Source: Natrinema salinisoli
GTDB taxonomy: Archaea > Halobacteriota > Halobacteria > Halobacteriales > Natrialbaceae
NCBI RefSeq assembly: GCF_020405205.1
Contig: NZ_CP084469.1
Location: forward strand, 2,976,001-3,040,000
Direction of reading: 5' to 3'
Length of the DNA stretch: 64,000 bases
This document shows positions 43,299 to 52,355 of the stretch, one piece after another. Position 1 is the stretch's first letter. Each line of letters opens with the position of its first letter. The notes below the pieces were generated by a model, which worked only from the letters and a program-made list of their open reading frames with translations, made no database searches and had not been told where the DNA came from. A program made the position numbers and the translations under genes.

Positions 43299-44287
43299 AG
43301 TTCACCTCGCTTGTACTGCGTGTAGATGTACGGTGTCACGATGAACAGTGCCATGACGAACAGGATGACGGCGATGGTCGACCCGTACGCCCAGTTCTGA
43401 TTGGCGTAGGCTTCCCTGACCATCCGCGTCGCGAGGATGTCGGCCGATGGACCGGGCTGGTACCCGCCGTACATCGAGAAGAGGAAGTCGAACGCCTTGA
43501 GGGCGAACACCGTGATGACGACCAGCGCGCTCACGGTCGCCGTCCGGAGCTGTGGAATGATGACGCGCCAGTACATCCGGACCGTGCTCGCACCGTCGAC
43601 GCGTGCCGCCTCGAAGTGACTCGTCGGAATGCCCCGCAGCGCCGCCAGATAGACGATCATGGCATAGCCGCTGAACTGCCATATCAGGGCGAAGGCGACG
43701 GCTCCGAGCTTCAGGTCCGGGTTCTGAACGATCTCGACCGGCCCGATCCCCACCAGCCCGATGGCGGCGTTGATCAGCCCCGTCTGCGGGTTGTACATGT
43801 AGAGCCAGAACTTCGCCGTGACGACGAACGAGAGGCTCATCGGGAGCAGGTAGATCGTCCGGAACGTGTCCTCGTAGCGGATGTTCCGGTCGACGAGAAT
43901 CGCCAGCAACAACCCGAGCACGAGACAGACGACGGAGAACACGACCATCAGTATGATCGTGTTCTGGAGGGAGTTCCAGACCGGATCGACCGTCAGCTCC
44001 GACCACGTCGGCGTTCCGCCGTTGAACGCGATGGCGTAGTTCTCGAAGTCGAGAGAGCCGTAATCGGGGGCACCGAGGCCCTGAAAATCGGTCAACGACA
44101 GGACGAAGTTCCAGAGGACGGCACCGTACACGAACAGCCCGACGAGCAGGAAGGGCGGCAACCAGAAGGGGGCCGAGCGGACCGAATCGCGACGCAACAG
44201 CGAGCGCTCTGCGGAGACCTCACCGCCGTCCGTACGGACGTCGCTGTCGGACCAGCGATCCCGGACTCTGGCTATCAGTTTGCGCAT
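43295..44287 (-). CDS. Carbohydrate ABC transporter permease (MalF type)
   Basis: The 330-residue permease has a basic/polar N-terminal tail, six helices and the docking loop EAARVDGASTVRMYWRVIIP. The NPQTGLINAAIG segment is typical of sugar permeases in this group. It lies 24 bases after the binding-protein gene and overlaps the next permease. Confidence 0.94.
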   Translation of the reverse strand: MRKLIARVRDRWSDSDVRTDGGEVSAERSLLRRDSVRSAPFWLPPFLLVGLFVYGAVLWNFVLSLTDFQGLGAPDYGSLDFENYAIAFNGGTPTWSELTVDPVWNSLQNTIILMVVFSVVCLVLGLLLAILVDRNIRYEDTFRTIYLLPMSLSFVVTAKFWLYMYNPQTGLINAAIGLVGIGPVEIVQNPDLKLGAVAFALIWQFSGYAMIVYLAALRGIPTSHFEAARVDGASTVRMYWRVIIPQLRTATVSALVVITVFALKAFDFLFSMYGGYQPGPSADILATRMVREAYANQNWAYGSTIAVILFVMALFIVTPYIYTQYKRGEL

Positions 44288-44311
44288 AATATAATACTCT
44301 GAGGCCCTCTC

Positions 44312-45583
44312 TTACTGGAAGGCGCTGATGAGCGCGTCCGCAGTCGCGTCGGGGTCGTTCTCTTCGAGGAAGCCACTGAACGCGTCACTGATGTTCGTTT
44401 TTATGTTAGGCGAGACGGCCAGCCCGTGTTCGATGGACGGCGGCTGGTTGTCCGAGCTCGTGAAGTCTTCGTACTGGTCCTGCTGGAACGTGTTGAGCTC
44501 CGAGACGTCGGCGTCCTCCCGCGGCGGGATGGATCCCTTCTCCTTGTTGAACAGAACCTGGGCCTCGGCGGTGCCACAGTAGCTGAGGAAGGTCTTGGTC
44601 GCCTCCGCCGACGGGTTGTTGTCGAAGTACGGGAACGAGTCCATGTTCAGCAGGTAGTTCCCGCTCGTTCCGGGGTAGGTGATCTGCCCCCAGTCCTCGC
44701 CGTAATTGAACTCGTCGTTGCCGCTGTAGGCGCCCGCCGCCCAGTCACCCTGATGGATGAACGCGGCGTCGCCCTCCATGACCATCGTGTTGGCCTCCGT
44801 GAAGCTGATCGAGGACGAGTCGCTCGGGTAGTACTCGCTGAGTTCGACGACGTTCTCGAGCGCGGAGCGGACCTGATCGACGTCGCCGTCGCCCTCGATG
44901 AACGCGTTGTACCCGTCTATGCCGCCCTCTGCGAGCAGGATCGTCTCCCACAGCTGCGTGGTCGACCACGAACCGCTGGTCTGGTGTGCGAACGGGACCG
45001 CGTCGGTGTTCTGCGAGACGGCCTCGCAGGCGTCCACGACGTCGGCGGGAGAGGACAGCGACTCGGGATCGACGTCCGCCTCCTCCAGCACCGCCGTATT
45101 GTAAAAGAGGTTGTTGATGCGGTGGATGTTGAGCGGGACAGTCACGTACGTCCCGTCGAGCTGGGCCTGCTCCTTCGGGCCCGCGAGGTAGTTGTTCTTG
45201 AGGTCGTCGGTCCACACGTCGCCCTCGATATCGGCGTACGCGTCACCGAACTTCGTCAGCGTCTGCCCCGGCCACGTCTGGAACGTACTCGGCGGGTCGT
45301 TGGCCTGGAGTCGGTTGGAGACGACCTGGTCGAGGTTGCTCCGAGCGGCACCGTCGACCGGATCTTCACCGAACTCGATGTCGGGGTGTTCTTCCCTGAA
45401 CCCTTCGACGAGCGCCTCGATGGCGGCGTTCCCGTCGCCCGAGGACCACGCGTGGAGCAACTCGATGGCTTCCGCTTCCGAACTGCCACCACCACCCATA
45501 CAGCCGGCCAGGCCGGCCGCTCCTGCGACAGCGGTCGATTTGAGCACGGTACGGCGCGAAAGAGGTGTATCGTTGTCTGCCAT
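44312..45583 (-). CDS. Sugar ABC transporter substrate-binding lipoprotein
   Basis: The 423-residue protein has a Tat signal (SRRTVLKSTAVAG) with lipobox LAGC, then a type-1 extracellular solute-binding domain (family 1, MalE-like). Useful segments are AIELLHAWSSGDGNAAIEAL, QTWPGQTLTKFGDAYADI and AAFIHQGDWAAGAY. The likely ligand is a mono- or oligosaccharide; GDGNAA and trehalose/glucose-type relatives suggest glucose, without proof. It heads the four-gene operon and should be the most expressed member. Confidence 0.94.
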   Translation of the reverse strand: MADNDTPLSRRTVLKSTAVAGAAGLAGCMGGGGSSEAEAIELLHAWSSGDGNAAIEALVEGFREEHPDIEFGEDPVDGAARSNLDQVVSNRLQANDPPSTFQTWPGQTLTKFGDAYADIEGDVWTDDLKNNYLAGPKEQAQLDGTYVTVPLNIHRINNLFYNTAVLEEADVDPESLSSPADVVDACEAVSQNTDAVPFAHQTSGSWSTTQLWETILLAEGGIDGYNAFIEGDGDVDQVRSALENVVELSEYYPSDSSSISFTEANTMVMEGDAAFIHQGDWAAGAYSGNDEFNYGEDWGQITYPGTSGNYLLNMDSFPYFDNNPSAEATKTFLSYCGTAEAQVLFNKEKGSIPPREDADVSELNTFQQDQYEDFTSSDNQPPSIEHGLAVSPNIKTNISDAFSGFLEENDPDATADALISAFQ

Positions 45584-45589
45584 AGTTTT

Positions 45590-45649
45590 GAATTCTACGT
45601 GCCCCCCATCACGGAGCGGGCGTCCCCTTCTGGGAATTCTCCGTGTGAT
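45590..45649. promoter_or_regulatory. Direct and inverted repeats before the sugar ABC operon
   Basis: GAATTCT occurs at 45590-45596 and again at 45634-45640, 44 bases or about four helical turns apart. ATCACGGAG at 45608-45616 is an imperfect inverted partner of CTCCGTGTGAT at 45639-45649. They sit just upstream of the binding-protein start and could bind a sugar-responsive regulator. Confidence 0.4.
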
Positions 45650-45719
45650 GCCTTGACGACACGTATGAGGAAAAAGTACATCCTTCTGAGTAAATCTTTC
45701 GGTATACCCTCATAGTCGT

Positions 45720-46279
45720 TCGTTCGGTATAGAGAGCCAAACGGATACGTCCGCAAAAGACACACGATATCGGGATCAAGCGACGGGAATACGCGGGGAA
45801 GGGGACTGGAATCGCTGCAGGGCCGCGGTCCTCGCTCGCAACGATAGCGCCGGTCGCATCGCTCTCGAATCGGTCACATCACTCGATCAGACTATCGACC
45901 GTTGCCTCGAGAAGACGGCTCTGGCGAACGCACAGTCGGAGACTGTTTCGAGTTTCAGACCGCGAAACGGTCGAACTCGTTCGAACGTCCACAGTCACTG
46001 GCAGAAACTACCTATCAAATACACTGATGATGTTTGAACTAATAATTCACTAGTAAATAGTTATATTTATAATTTATATTTAAGTAACTATATTAAGAGA
46101 AGGGGTTCCGGCCGGCTGTATCTCGAGAACCACGGTTCGTAACACCGATCGCTCGGATTTCGTTTCGAGTCGACAACGGAACAGAGAGGGGGACCCTCGG
46201 CGTTCGGTGACGTGGTTGCGCTCTTCACGGCGGAGCCAGGCCGATCCGCCGCACTCGAGGAGACCGGGACAACGAACAG
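45720..46279. other. Long intergenic region between sugar operon and HPP gene
   Basis: About 700 bases separate the two divergent genes. I see no gene. The stretch 46010-46100 is very AT-rich and holds an inverted repeat, ATAGTTA at 46057-46063 and TAACTAT at 46085-46091, which could be an operator or a promoter unwinding region. Confidence 0.45.
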
Positions 46280-46285
46280 TATATC
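46280..46285 (+). promoter_or_regulatory. TATA box of the HPP gene
   Basis: TATATC lies about 28 bases before the ATG at 46311, supporting that start over the open frame that begins 99 bases upstream. Confidence 0.55.
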
Positions 46286-46310
46286 CGTCCGTGCTAACAA
46301 GGCAGCGGCC

Positions 46311-46817
46311 ATGAGAGAGGGTGCGGCGTTTTCGACACTGTACGTCGGCGTCCTGCTCGCGGTCCCCGGACTGTTGGCCTGGGTGACCGGGCAAGCGCTG
46401 CTCTTCCCGAGTCTCGGCCCCTCCGCGTTTCTGTTGGCGACCGTTCGAGACGGAGAGGTCACCGCGCCGCGACGGGTGATCGGCGGCCATCTCGTCGGTA
46501 TCGTCACCGGACTGGTGGCGTACCACACCATTGCACCGGGTCTGGAGGTGTCCACTGCCGCACCGATGCTCGCGACAACACAACTCCGGCTGGTGGCCAG
46601 CGGCATCGTCGCCGCCGTCCTGACGTCGGGCGGGATGCTGGCGACCGAGACGGTCCACCCGCCCGCCTGTGCGACGACGCTGATCGTCTCGCTCGGCCTC
46701 CTCCCGACGGTCGTCGACGGCGCGCTCATCGCCGTCGCCGTCGTCGCCCTCGTCGCTGTACACGAACTCGTGACCGCAGAGCGATCCCTCGGAGACGGCG
46801 GTCCGCTCGGGCGCTGA
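46311..46817 (+). CDS. HPP family membrane protein
   Basis: The 168-residue protein has four to five membrane helices and the family motif HPP in ETVHPPACATTL, plus LLFPSLGPSAFLLA. HPP proteins occur across bacteria, archaea and plants; some plant and cyanobacterial members transport nitrite, so an anion transporter role is possible. Its short length means the four-helix core is complete but there is no CBS domain. Confidence 0.88.
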   Translation: MREGAAFSTLYVGVLLAVPGLLAWVTGQALLFPSLGPSAFLLATVRDGEVTAPRRVIGGHLVGIVTGLVAYHTIAPGLEVSTAAPMLATTQLRLVASGIVAAVLTSGGMLATETVHPPACATTLIVSLGLLPTVVDGALIAVAVVALVAVHELVTAERSLGDGGPLGR

Positions 46818-47144
46818 ACGGTCGATTCGGAACCGGAGAGGGGTACTGAACTCGTCGAACGGCGCGGGGACCTATCACGGATCTCGTATCCGTCCGCAGG
46901 GTCGCGTCGGTCGCGTTCCGCTCCGCGAACGCGATACGGATCGCGTCGTTGGGAGTACCGGAAGTCGTGAGAAGGGCTGAACTCCGAGAACGTCGACGGC
47001 GTTCTCGACGGGGATCAGTGACCCTCTCTCGAGCCCGTGTTCGAAAATCGACGGAGAGGACGCTACTCGAGCGATGCGACTCGGGAAAACGAATAAAACG
47101 CACCCCGGGAACCGGGGTGGACTCGATCGCTGCGCGGGGTGTCG

Positions 47145-47534
47145 TTAAATGACGCGGTTCTGCAGGTAGTCGAGGTGTTTCGCGTTGTAGACGATCTTGA
47201 CCTCGTCGGTCTCCGCCGACCCGATACAGGTCAGGCGGACGTTCTTTTCCTCGACCTCCTCGTCGGAGAGGATCTGCTGCATGTCCATGTCGATCTCGCC
47301 CTCGAAGACGATGGCTGCGCAGTTCGCACAGGCACCGGCGCGGCACGAGAAGGGCCAGTCGTAGCCCTGGGCTTCGGCCGCCTCGAGGATGTACTCGCCC
47401 TCGGCGACGTCGAGCGTGCCGTAGTCCTCGTCGTCGAGGCCGGCGTCGGCGGCCTCCTCGAAGAGGTTGTCATCGTCCATGTCCCAGCCCTGGTCGTCCA
47501 GTACTTCGTAGTTGAGGTATTCTACCGTGGGCAT
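47145..47534 (-). CDS. fdx: Halophilic [2Fe-2S] ferredoxin
   Basis: The 129-residue plant-type ferredoxin carries the cluster ligands in CRAGACANC (three Cys) and a fourth Cys in RLTCIGSA. A hyperacidic insertion near the N-terminus (about residues 16-45) is the known haloarchaeal adaptation. It serves as electron carrier for 2-oxoacid oxidoreductases. The ATG at 47534 begins [10 protein letters not shown], the usual family start. Confidence 0.96.
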   Translation of the reverse strand: MPTVEYLNYEVLDDQGWDMDDDNLFEEAADAGLDDEDYGTLDVAEGEYILEAAEAQGYDWPFSCRAGACANCAAIVFEGEIDMDMQQILSDEEVEEKNVRLTCIGSAETDEVKIVYNAKHLDYLQNRVI

Positions 47535-47911
47535 CACTCTGTGATTCGAGTCCCGGACTGGTATAGCTTGCTGTTCAGTCCTAAATTGTCTATCAGTCAG
47601 AATTGACCAATTCGAAGGAAAGAACGTCCCGGTTTCGAACAATATCAGCGACCGAACGGAAGAGAAAAAAGAAATGTTCGAACGAATTCGAACGAGGGAC
47701 GCGTTCTTTGCCGCATTCGAAACCGATCGGGAGTCGCCCGATCGTCGACCCCGCGAGGAGTGTCGACGGATGTCCTCGCAAGGGGACCCACGAAGAAGAC
47801 GGATACCGGGCCGAGCGGTAACGGAACTGACGGTCCGAAACGGGCACGCGACGTCGTTCAGCCGTTCGGGTCACCGAGCTCGAGAACGGAGAGAACGACA
47901 AGAACGACCGA

Positions 47912-49096
47912 TCAGAACCCGAAAATCGGCACGAACCGGAAGGTGAGGTAGGCACCGATCGTCGAGATGGCCGGCACGACGTTTTGCATGAGAATGACGC
48001 GGGCGGTCGTGGAGGGATCGAACAGATCCGACGCTTTGGGAATGTCCTCGACGTCTTCCTCGCCGATCTCGGGCGAGCGTTCGCCCTCCTCTTCGGCGGT
48101 CAGCGCGCCGACGGAGACGCGCGTCTCCTCGCCAGCCCGGACTCCCGACAGGGTCGTCGTCCGGGTCGCTCGCCCCCACCCCAGGCCGACAATGCTCATC
48201 GTCGCGATGACGACGAAGCTCGCGGGGATACCGATCGACGAGAGCGCGACGACGATGCCCGAGCTGATGACCGCGACGACGATCGCCGCCGTCAGCGGGA
48301 GATTAGTGATGTCGTTGCCCAGCGTGTCGAGCGTGCGGCGGGCGATCGTAAAGCAGCCGACTGCGACCGCTGCACAGCCGATCAGGATCAGCGGCACCAT
48401 CCCGACGTCGCCGGTGCCGTAGATCGGCGCGATCGCGTTGGCGATGTTGCTCGTCCCCGATGCAAAGCCCATCAGGCAGCCGATCGCGACGACCACCAGC
48501 GCGCCGGTGATCTCCCGGCGATTGGCATCGACGCCGAACTGGAGTCGGGGGACGAGGCCCGAGTTGTCGATCGAGACCATCGGTCTCCCGCCCTGTTTGC
48601 TCTCGATAGCGACCCAGGCGTTGATTCGGGGGTAGAAGTACCGGCCGACGACGCCGGCCACCCAGAAGCCGAGGATCGGCGCGACGATCCACCAGACGGC
48701 GATCTCGCCGAGTGTATCCCAGTTGAGTTCGCCGGTCGCGAGCCCGAGCGCGGCGATCGCCCCGACTGCGGTCATCGACGTCGATGCCGGGACGCCGGCG
48801 TAGTTGCCGACGAACAGCGCGCCGCCGATGAAGAAGAGCACGGCGACGTTCGAGCGCAGCGTGAAGATGGAGGTGTCGTTGACGAGACCGGTGCCGAGCG
48901 TATCGACGACGTTCGGGCCGATCGTGTAGGCCCCGACGAAGAAGAAGATCGACATCAGTCCGGCGGCCATCACTTTCGTGATCACGTTCGCGCCGACGGC
49001 TGGTCCGAAGGCTGGTCCGGTCGTCGAGCCACCGATGTTGTAGCCGACGAAGATCGCAGTGAGGATTCCGACGATAAGCAGCGGTTCCGCGTTCAC
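47912..49096 (-). CDS. Inorganic phosphate transporter (PiT family)
   Basis: The 394-residue protein has about ten helices with the duplicated PiT core: N-terminal VGYNIGGSTTGPAFGPAVGA and internal SGTSNIANAIAPIYG. A cytoplasmic acidic loop near 320-370 precedes the last helix. It should import phosphate (or sulfate-like anions) by ion symport. The 47535-47911 gap downstream of it holds no supportable gene. It is unlinked to a PhoU gene here. Confidence 0.93.
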   Translation of the reverse strand: MNAEPLLIVGILTAIFVGYNIGGSTTGPAFGPAVGANVITKVMAAGLMSIFFFVGAYTIGPNVVDTLGTGLVNDTSIFTLRSNVAVLFFIGGALFVGNYAGVPASTSMTAVGAIAALGLATGELNWDTLGEIAVWWIVAPILGFWVAGVVGRYFYPRINAWVAIESKQGGRPMVSIDNSGLVPRLQFGVDANRREITGALVVVAIGCLMGFASGTSNIANAIAPIYGTGDVGMVPLILIGCAAVAVGCFTIARRTLDTLGNDITNLPLTAAIVVAVISSGIVVALSSIGIPASFVVIATMSIVGLGWGRATRTTTLSGVRAGEETRVSVGALTAEEEGERSPEIGEEDVEDIPKASDLFDPSTTARVILMQNVVPAISTIGAYLTFRFVPIFGF

Positions 49097-49284
49097 GCTC
49101 GGAAGTCACGCGAGCCGATACTAAAAACTCGCCCATTCGGTCCCGATCTGTGAAACCGGTGGCAGGAACGAGGACTCTCGGGATTCGGTCGTCGGTATGA
49201 TACGTGTGCGGTAGCGATAGATCCCCGATCGACCGATCGGAGACGGACGACGAGACGAGCATCGACGGAGGACGAGATCGGCTA

Positions 49285-51165
49285 TCAAACACCCCAGAAG
49301 AACGCGATTCCGAGGACGGTGACAACGGACAGTATCAGCTGCAGCGGCGCGCCGATCCGGGCGTAGTCGCTAAACCGGTAGCCGCCGGGACCGTAGACGA
49401 ACAGGTTCGTCTGATAGCCGATCGGACCCAAGAAGGCGGTGCTCGCGGCGAACGTCACCGCCAGCACGAACGCGAACGGATTCGCGCCGATCCCCGCGGC
49501 TGCGGCCGCCGCGACCGGAATCAACAGGACGACGCTGGCGTTGTTGCTGATGACGTTGGTCAGGAGCGCCGTGAGCAGGTAAAACAGCCAGAGAACCGCG
49601 ATAGCCGGAAGCACCTCCGCGGCCTCGACGATCCCGAACGCGAGCAGCGCCGCCGCTCCCGTTCGTTCGAGCGCGATCCCCAGCGGAATCACCCCCGCGA
49701 GCAGGAAGATGATGTCCCACTCGACCGCGTCGTAGAGTTCGTTGGGCTCGAGCACGCCCGTGACGACCATCGCAACCACGCCCGCAAGCGCGGACACGAG
49801 GATCGGATAGAGCTCGAGTGCGGCGACGGCGACGACACCGACCATGATGGCGACGGCGATAGGTGCCTTATCCGTCCGGTAGTCGGGACGGGGCGGTTCC
49901 CGCGCGACGATCACGTCGTCGCCGCGGGCGAGCCGGTCGAGCGTTTCCGGCAGTGCCTGTACGAGCAGCGTGTCGCCGACGGCGAGGCGCTTGCCGACGA
50001 TGCGATCCCTGACGAGTTCGCCGCGGCTGCGCAGTCCGAGCACGGCGGCGTCGAACTCCTCCCGAAACCACTCGGGATCGAGGCGTTCCCCGACGAGCCG
50101 CGAATCGAGGGAGACGACCAGTTCAGTGAGCACGCCGTCGTCCGACGTCGAGAGCTCCGCGGTCCCGGCCGGTCTGCCGAGGGGTTCGACGCCCGCCGCG
50201 TCCTCGAGCGCCGTGATCGCGTCGCGGTCTGTCCGAACGACGAGGACGTCACCTTCCGCGAGCGACGTGCCCTGTTGCGGTGCGACCGATCGTTCTCCCT
50301 CGCGAACGATCTGGACCACGTCGATGGCGGGTCCGAGCGCCGCGGTCGCGTCGCGAAGGGTCCCGCCCGCGAGCGGAGAGCCCGGAACGACCGCGACGTC
50401 GGCAAGGTAGTTACCGACCGCGTACTCCTCGAGGTAGTCAGCGCGCGGCGGGACTCGCTCGGGAAGGAGGTAGTGACCGACGAAGATCAGGTAGAGCGAG
50501 CCGACGACGACGACGATGGCACCCAGTTTCGTGAACTCGAACATCGAAAACCGGTGGAGTTCGGGATACTCGGAGCCGAGTCGAGCGCTGACGTCGCTCG
50601 CGAGAATGTTCGTCGAGGTGCCGATGAGGGTGAGCATCCCGCCCAGCTGCGAGGCGTAGGAAAGCGGGATCAGCAGCTTCGACGGGGACGTGTCTCCCCG
50701 GTTCGCGACGTCGGTGACGACCGGCACCAGCAGCGCGACGACCGGCGTGTTGTTCAGGAAGCCGGAGACGGGAGCCGTCGCGGCGACGGTCGCGAGCACC
50801 TGTTTGCGCGTGCTTTCGCCCGCGAAGTCGGCCATCCGTCGCCCGAGCTCCTGCACGATTCCGGTCCGGCTGATCCCGCCGCTCAGGATCAACATCGCCA
50901 GCACGGTGATCGTCGCCTCGTTCGCGAATCCCGAGATGCCGGTCTCGGGATCGATTCCCGTCCAAGGCTCGAGCACGACCAGCACGACGATCAACAGGAT
51001 CGCGGTCACGTCGATCGGCAAGCGCTCGGTGAGAAAGAGGACCAGCGCGAAGCCGACGACGCCGAAGACGACGAGGACGTCGGTCGTCACGTCGGGCTGC
51101 GTTGAAGTCGCCTGTGCGAGGAAATCGCACGCCGACACCGGCATGGAACGATCCACACCGACCAC
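49285..51165 (-). CDS. SLC13 family anion permease with TrkA-C domains
   Basis: The 626-residue permease has two membrane halves with the typical SGFLNNTPVVALLVPVV and NVISNNASVVLLIPVA motifs. Between them (about 215-395) lie two RCK_C/TrkA-C regulatory domains. Likely substrates are sulfate, dicarboxylates or arsenite-like anions. The start is a GTG at 51165; an in-frame ATG at 51144 is an alternative. A TATCTTTAC box around 51180 lies upstream. It is divergent from hisA. Confidence 0.92.
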   Translation of the reverse strand: MVGVDRSMPVSACDFLAQATSTQPDVTTDVLVVFGVVGFALVLFLTERLPIDVTAILLIVVLVVLEPWTGIDPETGISGFANEATITVLAMLILSGGISRTGIVQELGRRMADFAGESTRKQVLATVAATAPVSGFLNNTPVVALLVPVVTDVANRGDTSPSKLLIPLSYASQLGGMLTLIGTSTNILASDVSARLGSEYPELHRFSMFEFTKLGAIVVVVGSLYLIFVGHYLLPERVPPRADYLEEYAVGNYLADVAVVPGSPLAGGTLRDATAALGPAIDVVQIVREGERSVAPQQGTSLAEGDVLVVRTDRDAITALEDAAGVEPLGRPAGTAELSTSDDGVLTELVVSLDSRLVGERLDPEWFREEFDAAVLGLRSRGELVRDRIVGKRLAVGDTLLVQALPETLDRLARGDDVIVAREPPRPDYRTDKAPIAVAIMVGVVAVAALELYPILVSALAGVVAMVVTGVLEPNELYDAVEWDIIFLLAGVIPLGIALERTGAAALLAFGIVEAAEVLPAIAVLWLFYLLTALLTNVISNNASVVLLIPVAAAAAAGIGANPFAFVLAVTFAASTAFLGPIGYQTNLFVYGPGGYRFSDYARIGAPLQLILSVVTVLGIAFFWGV

Positions 51166-51261
51166 ACATGTAACGATTCCGTAAAGATAGGCGACAGTGT
51201 CGCGGCGATGGCGTTCATCGAAACCGTCGCCTTTACTCGCGCCGGACCCGCGCTCACTGGT

Positions 51262-52023
51262 ATGAACAGCGACGATGCAGGCGGCGAGTTCGGGACGTTC
51301 GAGGTCATCCCGGCGGTCGACATCCAGGACGGCGAGGTCGTCCAGCTCGTCCAGGGAGAACGCGGCACGGAGAAGACCTACGGCGACCCCGTCGAGGCCG
51401 CCCAGCGGTGGATCGGCGCCGGCGCGGACACGCTACACCTCGTCGATCTCGACGGCGCGTTCGAGGGTGAGCGCAAAAACGCGGGCGCGATCGACGCCGT
51501 GATCGACGCCGCCGACGTGCCGACCCAGCTGGGCGGCGGGATCCGCACCGCTGCCGACGCCCTCGACCTGCTCGAGCGGGGCGTCGACCGCGTCATCCTC
51601 GGCACCGCGGCGGTCGAAACCCCCGACATCGTCGCCGAAATCAGCGAGGAGCAGCCGGACAGCGTCGTCGTGAGCCTCGACGCGAAAGACGGAGAGGTCG
51701 TCGTCGAAGGGTGGACCGAAGGAGCCGGAATCTCGCCCGTCGAGGCCGCCGAGCGGTACGCGGACCTCGGCGCCGCCGCGATCCTCTTTACGAACGTCGA
51801 CGTCGAAGGCCAGCTCGAGGGCGTCGCCACCGAACCGGTCCGCGAACTGGTCGAGGCGACCGACGTCCCCGTGATCGCCAGCGGCGGCGTGGCGACGCTC
51901 GAGGACGTGCGGGCGCTCGAGGACGCCGGTGCAGCCGCGGTCGTCGTCGGCAGCGCGCTCTACGAGGGGAACTTCACGCTCGAGGAGGCGCAGGCAGCGG
52001 TCCAGTCCGGCGGGGAGCGGTAG
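51262..52023 (+). CDS. hisA: ProFAR isomerase (HisA)
   Basis: The 253-residue TIM barrel isomerises ProFAR to PRFAR in histidine synthesis. Conserved acids are in VIPAVDIQDGEVVQL (first Asp) and in LFTNVDVEGQL (second half). The phosphate loops are LGGGIRT and ASGGVATLED. The ATG at 51262 has CTTTAC about 28 bases upstream; the upstream frame is rejected. Haloarchaea commonly scatter his genes, and hisB lies 2.5 kb away. Confidence 0.96.
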   Translation: MNSDDAGGEFGTFEVIPAVDIQDGEVVQLVQGERGTEKTYGDPVEAAQRWIGAGADTLHLVDLDGAFEGERKNAGAIDAVIDAADVPTQLGGGIRTAADALDLLERGVDRVILGTAAVETPDIVAEISEEQPDSVVVSLDAKDGEVVVEGWTEGAGISPVEAAERYADLGAAAILFTNVDVEGQLEGVATEPVRELVEATDVPVIASGGVATLEDVRALEDAGAAAVVVGSALYEGNFTLEEAQAAVQSGGER

Positions 52024-52125
52024 CCGCGCTGACTCGTTTTCAGTGGCCGGGAGCACGGCTCGAGCACCGCGAGAGCCATGTAACTCGGGGGAGGGCAGGC
52101 GATTAACCGATACCACCGCGAGTGA

Positions 52126-52354
52126 GTGCCGAAGGCACGAGCGAGCGGGCCGACGACCGATGTGAGCGAGGACTAAAAGGACGAGCGAACGGAGGGAGGA
52201 GCGTCTTCGTGAGCGTAGCGAACGAAGGCTCGGAAGTCGCAGCCCGCGAACGAAGTGAGCAGGAACGTCTTCCGTTGCTTTTGATCGAAATTTTACCGAG
52301 GGACATCGCGGTCGCAGCGGTTTGCGACCGCGATAGACCGCAGTGTAAAATTTC
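52126..52354. repeat. Third palindrome cluster, 3' of trkH and hisA
   Basis: GTGCC/GGCAC pair around GAA at 52126-52138. A large nested palindrome follows: GAAATTTTAC at 52287-52296 pairs with GTAAAATTTC at 52345-52354, enclosing a 12-bp stem at 52305-52316 and 52323-52334. CTTTTGATCGAAA at 52278-52290 is the exact reverse complement of a 13-base stretch at 7943-7955 in the first cluster. It lies between the convergent ends of hisA and trkH and may terminate both. No gene fits in 52024-52355. Confidence 0.85.
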
Positions 52355-52355
52355 G

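Noticed and set aside
49204-51105. About 630-codon open frame antisense to the SLC13 permease
   Set aside because: Mirror of a GC-rich membrane-protein gene, with repetitive Arg/Asp composition and no domain.
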